The notes beneath the pieces are model-generated. The model did no database searches and was not told the origin of the DNA. It saw nothing but the letters and a program-made list of their open reading frames with translations. Below, in pieces: positions 13,101 to 25,981 of a DNA stretch of 64,000 nucleotides. Origin of the DNA: Dillenia suffruticosa (lineage: Eukaryota > Streptophyta > Magnoliopsida > Dilleniales > Dilleniaceae); assembly GCA_033439265.1 (NCBI GenBank), contig JAVTVX010000017.1:10996001-11060000 (forward strand), read 5' to 3'. How positions within the stretch are numbered: position 1 is the stretch's first letter; each line of letters begins with the position of its first letter. Position numbers and translations under genes: made by a program.

Positions 13101-16100
13101 TAGTCCTATTAATTATGCTTAGACCCTTTTCCCTCCATTTGCCATCCCCTAAATCCCTAACTCATTAACTCTCTAATAACTTCCCTTCAACTCTCCAACT
13201 GCCTTTAAATCTCACAACTCAAACCTTGATTCAAATCATCAAACTGCCTGTTGCTAATCGATTAGCAAAGAAATTTAGTTATACATTGAAGAAAATGATG
13301 AAGAACTCAAATTCAAACAAGTTTTAACTAGACAAGTGACAGAGATGCACAATCTGCAAATTAAGTAATTCACAGGGGTCTTCCGATTTTTAAATCTTAG
13401 ATTTAGTTGGCAAACAAGAAAACCCCAAGGGAATGTTTTGCATGTTGCAACTATTAACTAGCGCTAACACTACATATACAATTTCTCTCCGTTGGCTTTT
13501 ATACCATCTATACATACACATTTAACCTTTTCACAATACACAATCTCTTCTGCCCTCTCTCTAGAAAGTAAATTTCAATTTTCTTCTTTAAAACCTTTAT
13601 TTTTGACTCAAATAATAATGATCCAATATTGCTTGATCGAAGATTTCAAGCTTTCTTTTAATGGAAGTATTGTAAGTTTTTATATCATTCTTCCACTTTT
13701 CCCTTTATGTTTATTTCATATTCTTTAAAACATATATCATTCAATAATTTCTATTTGTTCTCTAATCTAGTTAAATGAGATAAATAGACTATCAAAGTAA
13801 TAGCAACTAAATTTTTGTACATGATTTATAAATTTGTTCAATAATTGAGTTTGAGATTTGAAATTTACCCAAATTGTAAGATATATATCATCAAAATTCA
13901 TTTTTGTATATATAACATATTTCTTTTTTAAATTTTAAACTTAATATTGCTATGTTTTCTTTTTTTCTTTTTCCTTCCATATTCAATATAAATGTTTTCT
14001 GTTATAGTATACCCATTCCAATATGACACGCAATGGAAACAGTAATTGATTCAAGCATTTAGTTTTGCTTTTGACTTCTTTTTATCCAACTTGTACTAAG
14101 TCCAACAAAATTAATTCCTAAATTTTAGTTGCTTAAATAAAATAAAAATGTCCTTTGAAATCAAGGTTATTAAACTTTAATCAAATGTGTTGTTTCTCAA
14201 GGATGTATATTTCAATTTTATTATTAAATAAAGAAGTATAATGCATTTCATTAACAAAATCAAAATCTTAATTAAGCAATTTCTTTTGATAGATAAATTA
14301 AGCAATTTTAATTAGGAGAGTACTAAATTATAATTGTAGAGTCTATATGTCTTATGGATAATTTTCTCAAATGATCCAACATTTGAGCAGATATTATGTT
14401 TTGAGATAATTTCACCATTATTTGTATTTTATTTGTTTGTATAATATGTGTAAATATTATTCGAGTATTATATAATTCGCTTTCAATTCAAGGATCAAGC
14501 AAATAAGCAAGATGAATCGATTTTTCTTTATATATTTGTAAGAAGTCAGGACTCAAGTACATAGAGGCAGATAATGACTTAAAGCTATTTATTTCTGATT
14601 TTCAACAGGCTTGACCATGTCTCCACAACTATACATCGCCCTTCTAAAAAATAAATTTCTGAATCTACCATTGAATAGTTCTACTTGAAAAATCATTACT
14701 TTTGGATTGTCATTTATTGCAATTTTTTTTTTTTAAATTAAATTGATCACTAAACAAACAAACTCATCCAAAGTATTTTAAAATCAATAAATTTTAAAAT
14801 CTCTTGTTTCCATGACATAGAATAGTTAGATTCCAAAATCTCAACAAGCTTAACATCTCACTTCTTTGTTGGAAGGCAAAGGGGAATTGGGGATAATCTA
14901 GCATGAATTCCAAATTCTTCACAATGGGATTTTACGATAGAAATAATACAATACTTTTTTTAGGTTATCTAATAAAGTACAAGCTCCATTGCCTTCTCAA
15001 CGTTATTTATTTGTTGTGGTTTATATCGTACTCCCTATGTCCTACTTCAAGCATCATTTAAACTCCATTCAAGGAAATGATTGAACAACCACAATTCTAG
15101 ACAGAAATAGTATTAATCGACTAAATCACCATTTGAAGAGTCAAATTTATCAAGCTCTAATTGAGCATTTAGTGGAGATAACAAGAAATAAGGGTAAAGA
15201 ATATAATTAGTATTCCTTTATTTTCTAAAATGACACTTAAGTGGGACAAAAAAATTTTTATACAGTGACCCTTGAAGGGGGATGGAGAGAGTGGTATATA
15301 AGTTAGAAGGATGTGCCCATGCAGAGAGAGAAGAATCTAAACTAGAGGTTCAAGAATATCAGATATGTCCAGAGAATAAGTAATGGATGGTTGGCAGAAA
15401 TTGTAGATTTCCTATTTTAATGGAACAATTGCATATACATCTAGGAAAAATTCAGACTTTTTAGTGGTGACAGAAATTTAATATGTGTATGTCCTTTAAC
15501 AAAGCAATCCTCCGTGAGATTAAGAATAAAGTAATCCAGTAAAACTTACTGTGTGCATATTTCACTCTTCACTGTTGGGTGACAATCATTTCCGAATGCA
15601 CTCAGGGTATGAAACAAGAAACTACTGTGAGTAACAACTGCAATTTCCTTCTCCTCTCTTGTCCACAACCTAAGATGAAACACAAGAACAACAGCAGAAA
15701 ATTCAAAACATGTAGTAGTAGAAGACATATCAAACTTCTATGGAACTTGGGAATATTGCTTACTGAAGCCTATGAATTTAGTACTTTATGACATCACAAT
15801 TCACATATGCCAAAGAATGTCTCGTAAGATTCTATTCTCTAATTCATTATTCAATACACTTTTGAGGTGCAAGTTTTGTAAAAATGAAACAAGCCTTAGA
15901 CTGAGCATAAGCAGGACTGCACAGTTCTGAATGAATTGAGTGAAGTTATGTCTGAAACAATGGGACACAAACATGACTTCAATTTTGAAATGTCCATACT
16001 TCAGAATGTACTATTCTGTTACTCCCTCAAGACTCTCTTCTGGTCTAACTAGAGAGAAGAAATTCTACAAACGTTGATAAGGGAACATGGACGGTGATGA

Positions 16101-19100
16101 CATCATGTTAATAATCAATATTCCAGGTCCTAGAAAGGAAGGATTCAGATAAATGGTTTTTTTTTTAAAAAAAAAAAATCACGCATCATTTACTGCTCAT
16201 TGCTATAGGGGAAAAAAAATTGTCAGAGTTGGTTTATAATCTTGTGGGTATCTTTAAAGAGACACTTCTTGGCTATAAAATCTACTAGAAGAATGTGCAA
16301 TACTCAAGGATAGAGCAGTTTAATTATATAGCTTTATGACTTTTGAAGTTGAAATATTTCACTTTATCATGATCAGTATCATGGCACATTGAAATTGTAA
16401 GCCAAATGAGGAGTAATTTGAGACTCAATCAAGGCCATCGGCAAGACAGAATCTGCTTTATAGCTAATAAGAGGATCAAAACTGTAACTGAACAAACAAG
16501 TTGTTCAAGGATATCCAATGTAGGTAACCAACATTTCATGACATGAACAAGATTTCCACCAACAATTCAGCACCACAAGAAGTTGATGAAAAAGGAAATA
16601 CCAGTTCAAAAATTCCATCCCCCTAGCTGCAACTTCTTCATTCTTCTCTCTAACATCAGGCTTCCACAAAATGTCCTCATCATTTTCTATCTGTAAATAA
16701 TCATGGAAAAAAAAAAAAAAGTTATACTTCATGACCAATGATTACTTTGCTACATATGATGAATCAAATTTTGGAACTTGCCAGTGAGAAATCTATTGCT
16801 GGGAAGATAGTCTTGTACTCTTTAATACTGCTCCGCTTATCACATGGATGAACTCCCTATATTGAACAGAAAACCCAAAAGACTGATCCGTAGTTGAGGA
16901 AGAAAGACCTATTTGTCAAATGCTAACTTAAAGAAAAATGGAATGCTTTCTTTTGTTTGTAGTTTCCATTCAACTGAAGCAAATATCATGAAGAATGGAA
17001 AGGATCAATACATGCCATTGTTTGATCAGTTCTTGATTGAGAAGCCAAACTTTCATTGTTAATAACCTTGATTGGAAATTTCACAACTTAAACGGTAATG
17101 TGCTGACAAAGCCCTCACATGACAGACCAAAATTGCAGACCACAAAACTCAACATGTAATTAACAACTCAAGTCAAGTTATATCACTTAGACATGATAAT
17201 ATGCAGAATTATCGATAATTCCAGAAAGCACCTTATCATAAGCCTGCTTGTCTCAGAAAACTACACTAGGAAAGAGAGAGAAGAAAGAAAAAAAATATAT
17301 CCACCTATATCTTGAATCTGGCACCTACGAGCCCACTAGATTTGGGAATCCGATTTCCACAGCTTGGTTAGAAAATTGAACTTCCATAATCATTAGAAAG
17401 CAAATGTCCAATTCATGAATTGACTGAAAATTTTCATAGTATCAATTACCATTTAGATGGTTGTCTCTTTTAACATAAAAACAAATACACATGATTAGTT
17501 ATTCTGCATATATTTTCGTGGTATGGCCCTGGTTGAACCTTTTTGCGTTCTTGTCTTGAACTCATATTTTCAGCAAAGGGCACAAGTTCCATCTTGAACT
17601 ACCATTGAGATTCCTCATGTTCATGTTTATTCAGTGACAAACTTTTATTTTTAAATTTATTAAGGCAGAAAGTTTCCAAAAACAAGGTTCATTAAGGCGT
17701 ACCAACTGTTCTCGACAAAGTTCCACTGCTATAAATGGTGGGCAATTCAGGCTTGAAATCACAGCACGTTGACTTTTTCCAGCATTTCCAACCATTAAGG
17801 GTGGTACATTGATCCCATCTGAATAGCCTTCACCTCCAAAAACTCCAACTGCAGTTTGCATGGTTCTACACTCAAATATAGCAATCATGAGTAAGGAAAC
17901 AGTATTTAAGTATTTAAGATGGTTTAAACTTGCACAATCTTGAAAATAAAAAATGTTAAATGCTAACATTCCAAATATAAAGAACTCATACTGTCACCAG
18001 CTCTACAGCAATCAATGAACAATTGACTTTTATAGTAAATGAATCAACACTCAACAGGATCTATATGGGTTGCTTCTGGGACTTGGGAAATGATTGATAC
18101 CCAAGGTAGGTAATGATGATTACAAATTGGGATTCAACGGGGTGTGCCACCATTACATTAAAGATCATGAAAGCGATGAATAACGAACTTATGATTCAGA
18201 GCTTTTTACATTGATTACAAAATGATATAACACTGCGATTAAACACAAACAGGAGAATCCACGAGAGCATGTCATTTTGTTGCACGAGCTGTTACATTTT
18301 AATGCTCCCTATTGATAATCCATAGGCTCAATTAAAGTATGTAAGACTCATGCTGAAAGTCACACTAGTGCATACTTAAACCTTCTGATAACCATCTGGA
18401 AGATTAAAGCCACCAGGACTAAGGAGCATTGGCTGCTTAGATCTAGTTTAGGTGTCATAGAGCCCCGAAAGAAAAGTAGAACTTCCATTGCACTTCTTCT
18501 ATATGTAGATAGGTAAAAATCATCTACCCATACAGCTCAAGCATGATATAATCCTGAAGAAACATGTTTGAACTAATAACAGATTCAGAAATCCCAGTAT
18601 TTAGTTAGTTGTAAACTAAATTATCGTCCACATATTATTATTATTTTTTATAAGCATAGAATCAGTACTCAGCAAACTCAGAAAGATGACTTTACTACTG
18701 ATCAAAGGCACTGGCAGATTTTGTACTTTCAGACGCAAATGTAAAATTTATAAATCCAGAACTGAGAGTAAAATTGGATTTATCCATAGTAAACATGATC
18801 CAATACCTCAATAGAGGGGAAACAATGACTAATTCAATCTTCTTGGAAAGACGACAAGCATGAACATGCTTGCGTAGATGGTCTACCTGCATCCACCACA
18901 AAAGTAGACATTGTTTAAGTACCATGGCAATTAACAATAACTTGGTTAAAAATTGTAATTAAAAGAAGAAAACCTTCTGTTATCTATATACCATAGAACA
19001 CAAGCCCAAAAACAAGTGTTTGAAATATAAATGTTGAGGACACCGATAAATAATATAACACAGTAACACCAACTGACAAACAAAAAGAAAGAAGAAAACT

Positions 19101-19407
19101 AACGGAAAACAGAGATGGCCACAGGCCATTACCTGCTGCCAACCGAGAGGAGTAAGATGGGCATCCAAAAAATCGTATGACAAGTATGCATTACGGTCCT
19201 TTTCACCTTCTACATTGTGAATGCCTTGCGCGTGCCTCACCTATACATATGAGATAAAAAAGAACAGAAACCCACTCGAGTTGACTAGCAAGTTTTACAA
19301 GCCACATTTAAAATATAAAAAAATAACATAAAAAATGGCTATTATACCAGGTGAATGGTTTTACAACGGTGTAATGGGTACAAGGTTTGACCTGGAGTTG
19401 TAGCCAT
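10173..19407 (-). CDS. Phosphoglycerate mutase-like protein (histidine phosphatase superfamily), nine coding exons
   Basis: The coding exons, 5' to 3' on the minus strand, are 19407-19348, 19240-19133, 18886-18807, 17865-17703, 16856-16782, 16690-16602, 15669-15550, 10431-10387 and 10287-10173. They total 855 bp, or 284 residues plus stop, close to the length of plant phosphoglycerate-mutase-like protein 1. All phases fit. The N-terminus MATTPGQTLYPLHR leads to the catalytic RHG-type motif VRHAQGIHN (His at about residue 23). SPLLRTMQTAVGVF follows near 81-94, and the second histidine is in AVVTHSSFLFH (about 206). The family transfers or removes phosphate through a phosphohistidine; whether this divergent plant branch is a mutase or a phosphatase is unclear. 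No signal peptide is seen. Intron 5 has a GC donor (CTG|GCAAGT). Intron 7 is 5.1 kb and holds a SINE. The gene appears intact; a truncated, decayed partial copy lies downstream. Confidence 0.93.
10432..15549 (-). other. Intron 7 of the mutase-like gene (5.1 kb)
   Basis: It is bounded by CACACA|GTAAGT at 15549 and ttcacag at 10432. Apart from the SINE I see only AT-rich DNA, short homopolymer runs (a C run at about 11436-11446) and AT-palindromic stretches near 12400-12600 that may be old MITE debris. Long parts (12960-15540) are also present in copy B at 31781-34210. Confidence 0.8.
12685..12900 (+). mobile_element. Au-type tRNA-derived SINE with (ATT)n tail
   Basis: The body runs from ggggcgaatgttggcgcaac to ggatgaaccca (12860). 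It carries an A-box-like TGGCGCAACAGTGG and a B box ggttcaaggcg at 12740-12750, as in an RNA polymerase III promoter. The middle (ctctttgcaaaaatgcaaag, then cccacccttcccctac) matches the layout of the Au SINE family of flowering plants. An ATT-rich tail occupies 12861-12900. The left flank at 12642-12672 is also (ATT)n, so the target-site duplication probably lies in ATT repeats and cannot be placed exactly. It sits in intron 7 of the mutase-like gene and is absent from copy B. Confidence 0.8.
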
Positions 19408-19806
19408 TGCTGCAAAAGCCAAAAGAAGAAGACACCAACATTTGTCAGACTTTCAAGGTAAAATATTAATAAAAAATTGGAGACTCTAAAGAAAATGTGA
19501 TATATAACAAAGAGACCCATGAAATAATATCAGCAATCTAGGCAAGGCTCAGATTCACATGGGCTTAAATTATATTCAAAAGTTAGTATACAACATCTTT
19601 TAGTCCAAATTACTATTATTCTTAAATCTACTATAACACTGTATCAAGAATTGCATTTGTCACTTGATAACAATGGCAGATGCAGCAAACACGAACATCT
19701 GAACATGGGAATTTAAAAAGAAAAAAGAAAAAGAAACCCTAATCAAAACAACAGATAACGGATAGGCTAGGCGAGGGTAAAAACCTCATGATCAATCAAA
19801 ACTAAC

Positions 19807-19960
19807 CTTTTTTTTTTTATAAAATTCGGTCCTCTAAGATCTGATATCAACGGAACAGACAATCGTAAAATGAAAATGAAACTGAGAGAGAGGGGAGAGA
19901 GAGAGAGTTTGAATTGGGAAATAAGGACTTAGAAGAAAAGGAATTGGTATGAGAGGCAGG
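19807..19960 (-). promoter_or_regulatory. 5'UTR exon and leader of the mutase-like gene
   Basis: On the minus strand a CT-rich leader (complement of the gagagag tract at 19880-19910) runs into a donor AAAG|GTTAGT at 19806. The matching acceptor, gcttttgcag, lies just before the start codon (exon from 19409, ATG at 19407-19405). This gives a 397 bp 5'UTR intron. Pyrimidine-rich leaders with a 5'UTR intron are common in constitutively expressed plant genes. The transcription start is probably near 19950-20000, but I see no convincing TATA box at the usual distance. Confidence 0.5.
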
Positions 19961-20000
19961 GGTAGGTGTCGGAATTAATAAGGAGGCTGGAGTCGTTGCG

Positions 20001-22960
20001 ATGGCACAAGAGGGGCCGCTCTTCATTATTTTTTTATTTCTATTTCAAAATTCAACCATCCAATGCTCCGTGTTCAAATCTCTCTCTCTCTCTATACCTG
20101 TGTCAAGCACCAAATCAACATCTTCTACAACAGTTACGGGAAATATCCATCACCCCTTTTTTTCCGAACCTATATTATGTATTTGTTATATCACAAAAGC
20201 GAAGCTTCATCACTTTCTAATGTGGTCCAACCCAGAACCACCTAAACACGTATCCTACCATTTTCAAACATTAATTTAATTCGACGTAATTTATTTAAGA
20301 AAAATATCCACGTTTTAGGATCCTCTCTCACATTTGCCAACACAAAAATTTATTTATATAATTTATAAACTCAAATGTTGTAATAATGACCGATGACACT
20401 AGTGTTATTATATGAACCAAGTTGAATCGTTCACGAGTCGCTCGTTCAATGGCTCGACTCAATTTGATTTTGATCAAATTTGAATCGAGTTAATTATACA
20501 ATCGAGTTGATTTAAACTAATTTAATTTTAAAATAAAAAATTCATCAATTTTATATTAATATATATTATATATTTATATATTATTATAATATAAAAAATT
20601 AAATTAAATAGATTATAGTATATATATATATATTATATATAAATTACTCGTCAAGTTCGAAGTCAAATTCAATTTTTAGTACTATTAAAAAGTTCAGATT
20701 CAATTTCGAATCATATTATTTATTACTTATTGAGTTAGAACTTGAGTTCACGATCAAAATTGATTAAAAAATTCGATTTTGAATTGAGGGATATTCAAGT
20801 CGAGTCACTGACACTCATTGATAATATAGCATAGCATTACATATGACTTGAGTTTGGGATTTGGGTGCCGTCTCTGATGGTTCCTCCATCTGATATGGTG
20901 AATCACTATTTAGATTTACGTGTAAAGCCTGTTGATAATGCATAAAATGTTACATTTATTGTTGATATTATAATTTAATTTTGTATTAATTATTGTTCTA
21001 ATAAATGATTTTATGATTTTTTTATTTTTAAAGATTAAAAATTAGAGATTATATCAAAATGTGGCTAAGAAGACAATTTTAGAGCTAAATGGTTGTTTAA
21101 TATATCAATTGGGCCCACAAAAGAAAGGTAGAAATCTCTAGAGTGGAAGATTTATTTTAAAAATTTTAGTTCAAGTAAAATTTTTTAAAAAAATTAATTG
21201 TTTTCTATTTTTTAAGGAGATAATCTTTTTAAAATTTAGGTAAAAAACAATAACACTTCTAATTTGTATCGGAGCCTCACAACTATATATATATAGACTT
21301 CTCCAATGTGGGGGCGACACTATTCACTCATCCATAGGAAGGAAGGCGGCTGCACTTTTCATTCCTATAGCTTTTAGTTTTTTTTTTTTCTTTTCTTTCT
21401 TTTCTTTCAAGAACAAATTTTTCTTTTTTTTTTTTTTATGTTGATCTCAAGAATATAGTTTCCATCGTAAGTGGCTAATTTCTTTTTTCTGATTCAAGAA
21501 AAAATTTTATTTAATTGTTTTCATTGTGAGATTATATGATTTATTTAATTTTTTATTTTTTAATTCAAATATTTATCGATTTTTGATTTATTTATATAAA
21601 AAATTAGTATCGGTTAATTTGACAATTTAATTCAATATCAATTTTTTTACTATATTCAGAATTTCAGTGATCCGTAATTATCATGAATGAATAGTACAAG
21701 TAGTAAATATGTTATTTACGTTTATGGGTCGTTTATCAATATTCATTTTAGTTTAAGGAATCGATTGAACAAAATTAAATAATTATATAACTATTCTGAT
21801 TATTTGTATTTTGATTTAACTGTCTTCACAGATTTTAATATTGTTATTATATTGATATGAATGTTGTCGTGTCCAATCGATTAATGATAAATTTTGATTG
21901 GATGTTGAATTTAATCAATTATTTTAGAAAAACGTAAGATTTATTACGGTTATACTAATAAATTTAAGATTAAATGTTTGAATCATAAGAATAATATTTT
22001 TAACTGATAAATAGTGAAATAATCGAATGTGTGAACTCTTGGATAAAAATTTAATATATTGAGTTATTTTTTGTCTAATTCTTAATATTTTTATATTATT
22101 GATTTGTTTTTTAACTTTGATTTAAAAATTTATATTATAAACTTCTCATTCTATTTTAGTAATAATTAAAAGTTTAAGTTAACGTAGTTTTTATGAGATT
22201 CGACATATATCACTGTTAGATCATGGAATCCATATTAATTTAAGAGATTTAACAAATCCGACCACGTGTTAAGACAGAGAGAAAAAGAGAGCGCGAGTGT
22301 AGAAAGCGGGAAGCCCCGGGGGTGGGGGCCGGGGGGAGAGAGGAAAGTGAAACTACTGTTGACCGTACGAGATGCTGTGGTGGTGGGTTCCGAGAATTGA
22401 CACTTGTGTGCGGGTGATTTTACGGAATGTGTCACTATGGTTTAAGTGAAATTGGAAGCTCCTCAAGAGCAATCCTTTACCGGTCCTCGTTATTCTATTT
22501 GTCAAAAATAAAAAAAATAAAAAAATGCAGCATTCGCTTTACGGGTTAGGATGGGACCATCCGTTATCATGGCGAAAGCTTAAGATTTTCCCTATATGCT
22601 TCTGCATAAGCATGGACCTGGCTCAAGCAGCTGATTTTTTTTTTTCAAAAAATAAAAAATAACTCGACCCGATTAACCTCAAAATTCTAAGAGTCAGACC
22701 AGGATTTAGCTTTAAGCTTTATTCTGAAAATCTGTCTCAGTCAATTACTGGGGTGGGATTCGGGTTTGGGTTTTTGGTCCGATATTTTCTTGCAAAGAAA
22801 ATATTTGATGCTTTCGGAGTACTACCTTGATCACTTAAACCGTAACAATTTATAAATATGACTCATTCTAAATATTCACCCCGTTTATTTATTTTCTTTC
22901 TCTTTTGTATAATATACATATTTTAAAAATTAAGGTATAGTATAAAATTGGGTATTTAGA
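20001..22960. other. Intergenic DNA upstream of the mutase-like gene
   Basis: No gene is supported. The part 20400-20830 has repeated gagtcga/tcgactc-type motifs in loosely inverted order, as in degenerate dispersed repeats. The part 20929-22215 starts tgttgataatgc and contains a TATA-like tatatatatatag at about 21282-21294 followed by a t-rich transcribed-looking stretch, so it may be an old LTR, but I cannot show a second copy. A GC-rich, purine-rich patch lies at 22275-22345. The rest is AT-rich. Confidence 0.4.
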
Positions 22961-23430
22961 AATTTTAAGTGAATACAAATTTGAGTTGTATTAAAAAATT
23001 AGATATAAAAATATTTATTTTAAGTTCAGAGACAATCCATAATAAAGTATTCATGTACGTTGCCAAATTGAAATCCGGGTACCTTATAAAAAAAGGTGTG
23101 CCTTCATTAAATGCTCTTTCTGACAATTGCTTCCCGTTCATCCTGTTTTTTTCCTCCTTTCTACACAATGTTCCCTTGGATTGTTCAGACCAACATTAAA
23201 TACTTTTTGTGACAATTCCTCCACCTCTGCCATTCGTCTTTTTTTCCTCCTTCCGTTTCTACAGTATGGTGCCTTGGATTATTTGGGCTAACAGTAATTG
23301 TCCTTCCTCCCTAATCAAATCTCATTTTAATGCCTTCTGTACTTATTACTTCCTCTGGACTTCTTCACCACTGATTTTTTCTTTTTCTACCTGTCTCTGA
23401 TCCAGAGCCGTCCGATTTTTCATTTCATCT

Positions 23431-23453
23431 TATTTATTATTATTATTATTATT
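23431..23453 (+). repeat. (ATT)n microsatellite
   Basis: About six ATT units followed by a T run, in the non-coding leader before the helicase fragment. Confidence 0.8.
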
Positions 23454-23920
23454 TTTTTAACGGTGCCAATAGGAATGTCCTATCTTCTTCTTCTTCCAGA
23501 TTCCTGGTTCTGATTGCTTTCTTTTACTTTTCATATTTTCTTCTGCTCTGTTTTGGGGATGGGTCTTGTTTCCTTCGTTGCTTCATGGTCTTCTTTATCA
23601 TTTGCTCTTTTTATCATTCTCTCTATTTTCGTTTTATTGTGATACATTTATTGTGTTCAAAATTTCTTTTGTTCATTGGTGTTCGTTGTGCCTGCCTTTG
23701 TTTGGCATTTTCTGCTTCTTCTGCATATTAACTCCTCTTTCTCTGTCCTGACTTGGCTGTGGTTTTGCTCATGTTTATTTTCGAGATTTTTCTTCCAGAG
23801 TTTGTTTTGCATGTTGTATTTTGAGATTGGTTGGTATAATTTTCTTCTTCGAATATTTATGTTAAACAACTGTCATGACAATTGGTGAACATTTAAACAT
23901 ATTTCGAATATTTATGTCAG

Positions 23921-24490
23921 CCCATACTGGTTTTGAAAGAGTTTACCTCAGTTTTGATGAAACAATAGACCAAAGATATCAAGGTTATAACCAAGATCTT
24001 TTGAATTGCTTATACCGACCAGGCCTTCTTCCTCACAATTTAATTTCGAAAAATAATTGTCCAGTGATGTTGTTAAGAAATTTAAAGCCAGCTGAATGTC
24101 TTTGTAATGGAACTCGTTTGATATGTTTGGGTTTTAATGAAAATGTGATTCATGCTAAAATAGTGGTTGGGATCCATCGTGGTAATTATACCTCGAATGC
24201 CTCTATCATCTCCTAATCATCAGTGCTGTCTTGTCCCTTTTAAAAGAAGACAATTTCCTGTTCGACTGTGTTTTGCTATGACAATAAACGAGGCACAAGG
24301 ACGGACTTTAAACACTGTTGGTCTATCCTTAAAAAGAATCAGTATTCTCTCGTGGCCAACTTTATGTTGCTCTGTCAAGAGCCAAGACTCAAGCAATGTG
24401 AAAATTATGATTAGACCTCCGGTTTTAGATAGTACAAGGCATGACTCCACTAGAAACATCGTTTTCCAAGAAATCATGAATACACTTTAA
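23921..24490 (+). pseudogene. C-terminal fragment of a PIF1-type (Helitron) DNA helicase
   Basis: The first frame, after a possible acceptor (tatgtcag), has the conserved LLPHNLISKNNCPVMLLRNL block and NGTRLICLGF. It stops near 24216. The reading continues in another frame with RRQFPVRLCFAMTINEAQG, and a third gives the RGQLYVALSRAKTQA signature of helicase motif VI at about 24353-24397 before returning to the second. So at least two frameshifts (near 24190-24240 and 24340-24400) break it. These blocks are typical of the PIF1-like helicase encoded by plant Helitrons, which unwinds DNA during rolling-circle transposition. The Rep nuclease and the N-terminal Walker A part are not in the window. 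It is followed directly by RPA-like exons. Confidence 0.8.
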
Positions 24491-24643
24491 CATTAATGGT
24501 ATTCTTCATTTCTTTGCTAAGACGTCTTCCTCCTGTACCATTTCATGCCGTGCCATACTTGTTGAGTTCACGTACGTTCTTTATTTATGGATTCTAAGAT
24601 GCTATATTCGAATTTTTTTTACTTTTTTTTTCTTCATTTTTAG

Positions 24644-25981
24644 CTTTATCATAACATGGAAAACAACTGTATTCTGCTTCAAGAATTGCAAGAGGGTCAA
24701 ACAGAATGGTATGCAAAAGTCCTTGTCTTAGAAAAAACCAGAGTATTTCCAGCCACGCAGACCTCAAGCAAGCAAATGCCAACATTATGTCTTCCAAGAT
24801 GCCTAGGTTTTATCTATCCAATATGATATATCATTTGTACCTATCGTTTCTTACGCGTGAAAACACTTTATTCCTACATAAATTTTCACAGATTTTTTCC
24901 TTTCACTCCTTCATCATCAACCTAGATTTTTATTGGGTGCAAATGTAAATTGCAGAGAAATACAATTCCGGTAGTTGTCTATGGATAAGACATGGCAACA
25001 ATTGGACAAATTTTAAATTTGAATCAGACTTGCTGCATTGGCAAAACAACATTGACCAAAATAGCACCATCATTTCAGATGGGTTCACTCCCATTGCAAG
25101 TTTACATTAAGTCCGAAGGTTTACATACAAAAGGTGCCAGAAGATAAAGCATTACCTAGTGATACATCTTTGCCCATCACATCATTTTGGGATCTTCATC
25201 AATTCTACTAAAAGCCCGATGCCAGATTCAGTAAGTTATATCTACTTATTCGTAATAGTTACTCTTCAAATAACATATATTTGCTTTTTCGTATTAATTA
25301 GTTTTTAAAAACATTAAGAATAGCATTGACTAAAATCATGGCAGATGCTCTTGTTGCTGTTATTCAATCCATACTGCCAAGAGCTGTACCAGGAAAGAAA
25401 GGAGATACCAAAATGCAAGAATTTATTGTTGTTAATCAAGGGTAAGTTTATAATTCTGATACATAAAAAACTAACATTATGATAGTTTACTTTTCCTTTA
25501 TAAACTAATATATTTTAAAAAATTTACAGATGTAGGCCAATGATCCTGACAATGTGGCCACCATACGAATCATATGAGGCTATTGAACTAACAAACAGAA
25601 TTCGCACTTACCTAATAATCTTGATCATGAGGCCCAAAATAAATGATTTCCATGGTTAGAATCATGTACCTAATATCCTTTATATTGCTCCTATAACACA
25701 TACTAACTTCCTATTATAACACTATACAGGAATTTGTCTTGCAACAAAAAGTAACTGTAATATAATCTTCGATCCACAGTTACCCCAGGCTGCCTCACTG
25801 AGACGATGGTTGATTTCTCATCATATCATATCTTATTATCCTTAAACTAAGTTAGCTTTTTTTAATGTGTAGGATTGTGGAGAACAATGATTACATTCAG
25901 AAAGTGCTTAATGAAAAATTGAATGAAAGTTCAAAACAGACGGTGCAAAATCATAACCGTAAGAATGCACCCAACTATTAA
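24644..25981 (+). CDS. RPA70-like single-stranded-DNA-binding (OB-fold) region downstream of the helicase fragment
   Basis: A first exon-like stretch from 24644 (acceptor tttttag) reads EWYAKVLVLEKTRVFPA, as at the start of an RPA-like OB fold, and then appears frameshifted near 24775. Further on, four exons join perfectly in frame: 25345-25441, 25530-25654, 25730-25808 and 25873-25981 (stop TAA 25979-25981), each with GT/AG borders. They encode VAVIQSILPRAVP, MQEFIVVNQGCRPMILTMW and GICLATKSNCNIIFDPQLP, which match the second OB fold of plant RPA70-like / DUF223 proteins. Such domains bind single-stranded DNA and occur in or beside plant Helitron helicases. Whether this is one broken helicase-RPA gene or a separate transcript is open. 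The segmental duplication copy B starts only about 17 bp after the stop. Confidence 0.6.

Larger units (their letters stand above)
9139..18313. repeat. Segmental duplication, copy A (intact parent)
   Basis: This 9.2 kb block is repeated in the same orientation at 25998-53097. It carries exons 4-9 of the mutase-like gene, their introns and the downstream region. Homology starts at the motif attacgattttgcttttgcc and stops at tgctccctattga. Copy A has about 1.28 kb (roughly 11611-12895, including the SINE) that copy B lacks, and about 120 bp (10775-10900) missing from B between short gctag repeats. Copy A in turn lacks about 250 bp present in B at 39737-39990. Confidence 0.9.

Noticed and set aside
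20929..22215. Possible solo LTR
   Set aside because: It has a TATA-like box and a TG start but no second copy, no clear CA end and no target duplication that I can see.
22965..23199. Overlapping open frames on both strands
   Set aside because: AT-rich, no codon or motif support; likely chance.
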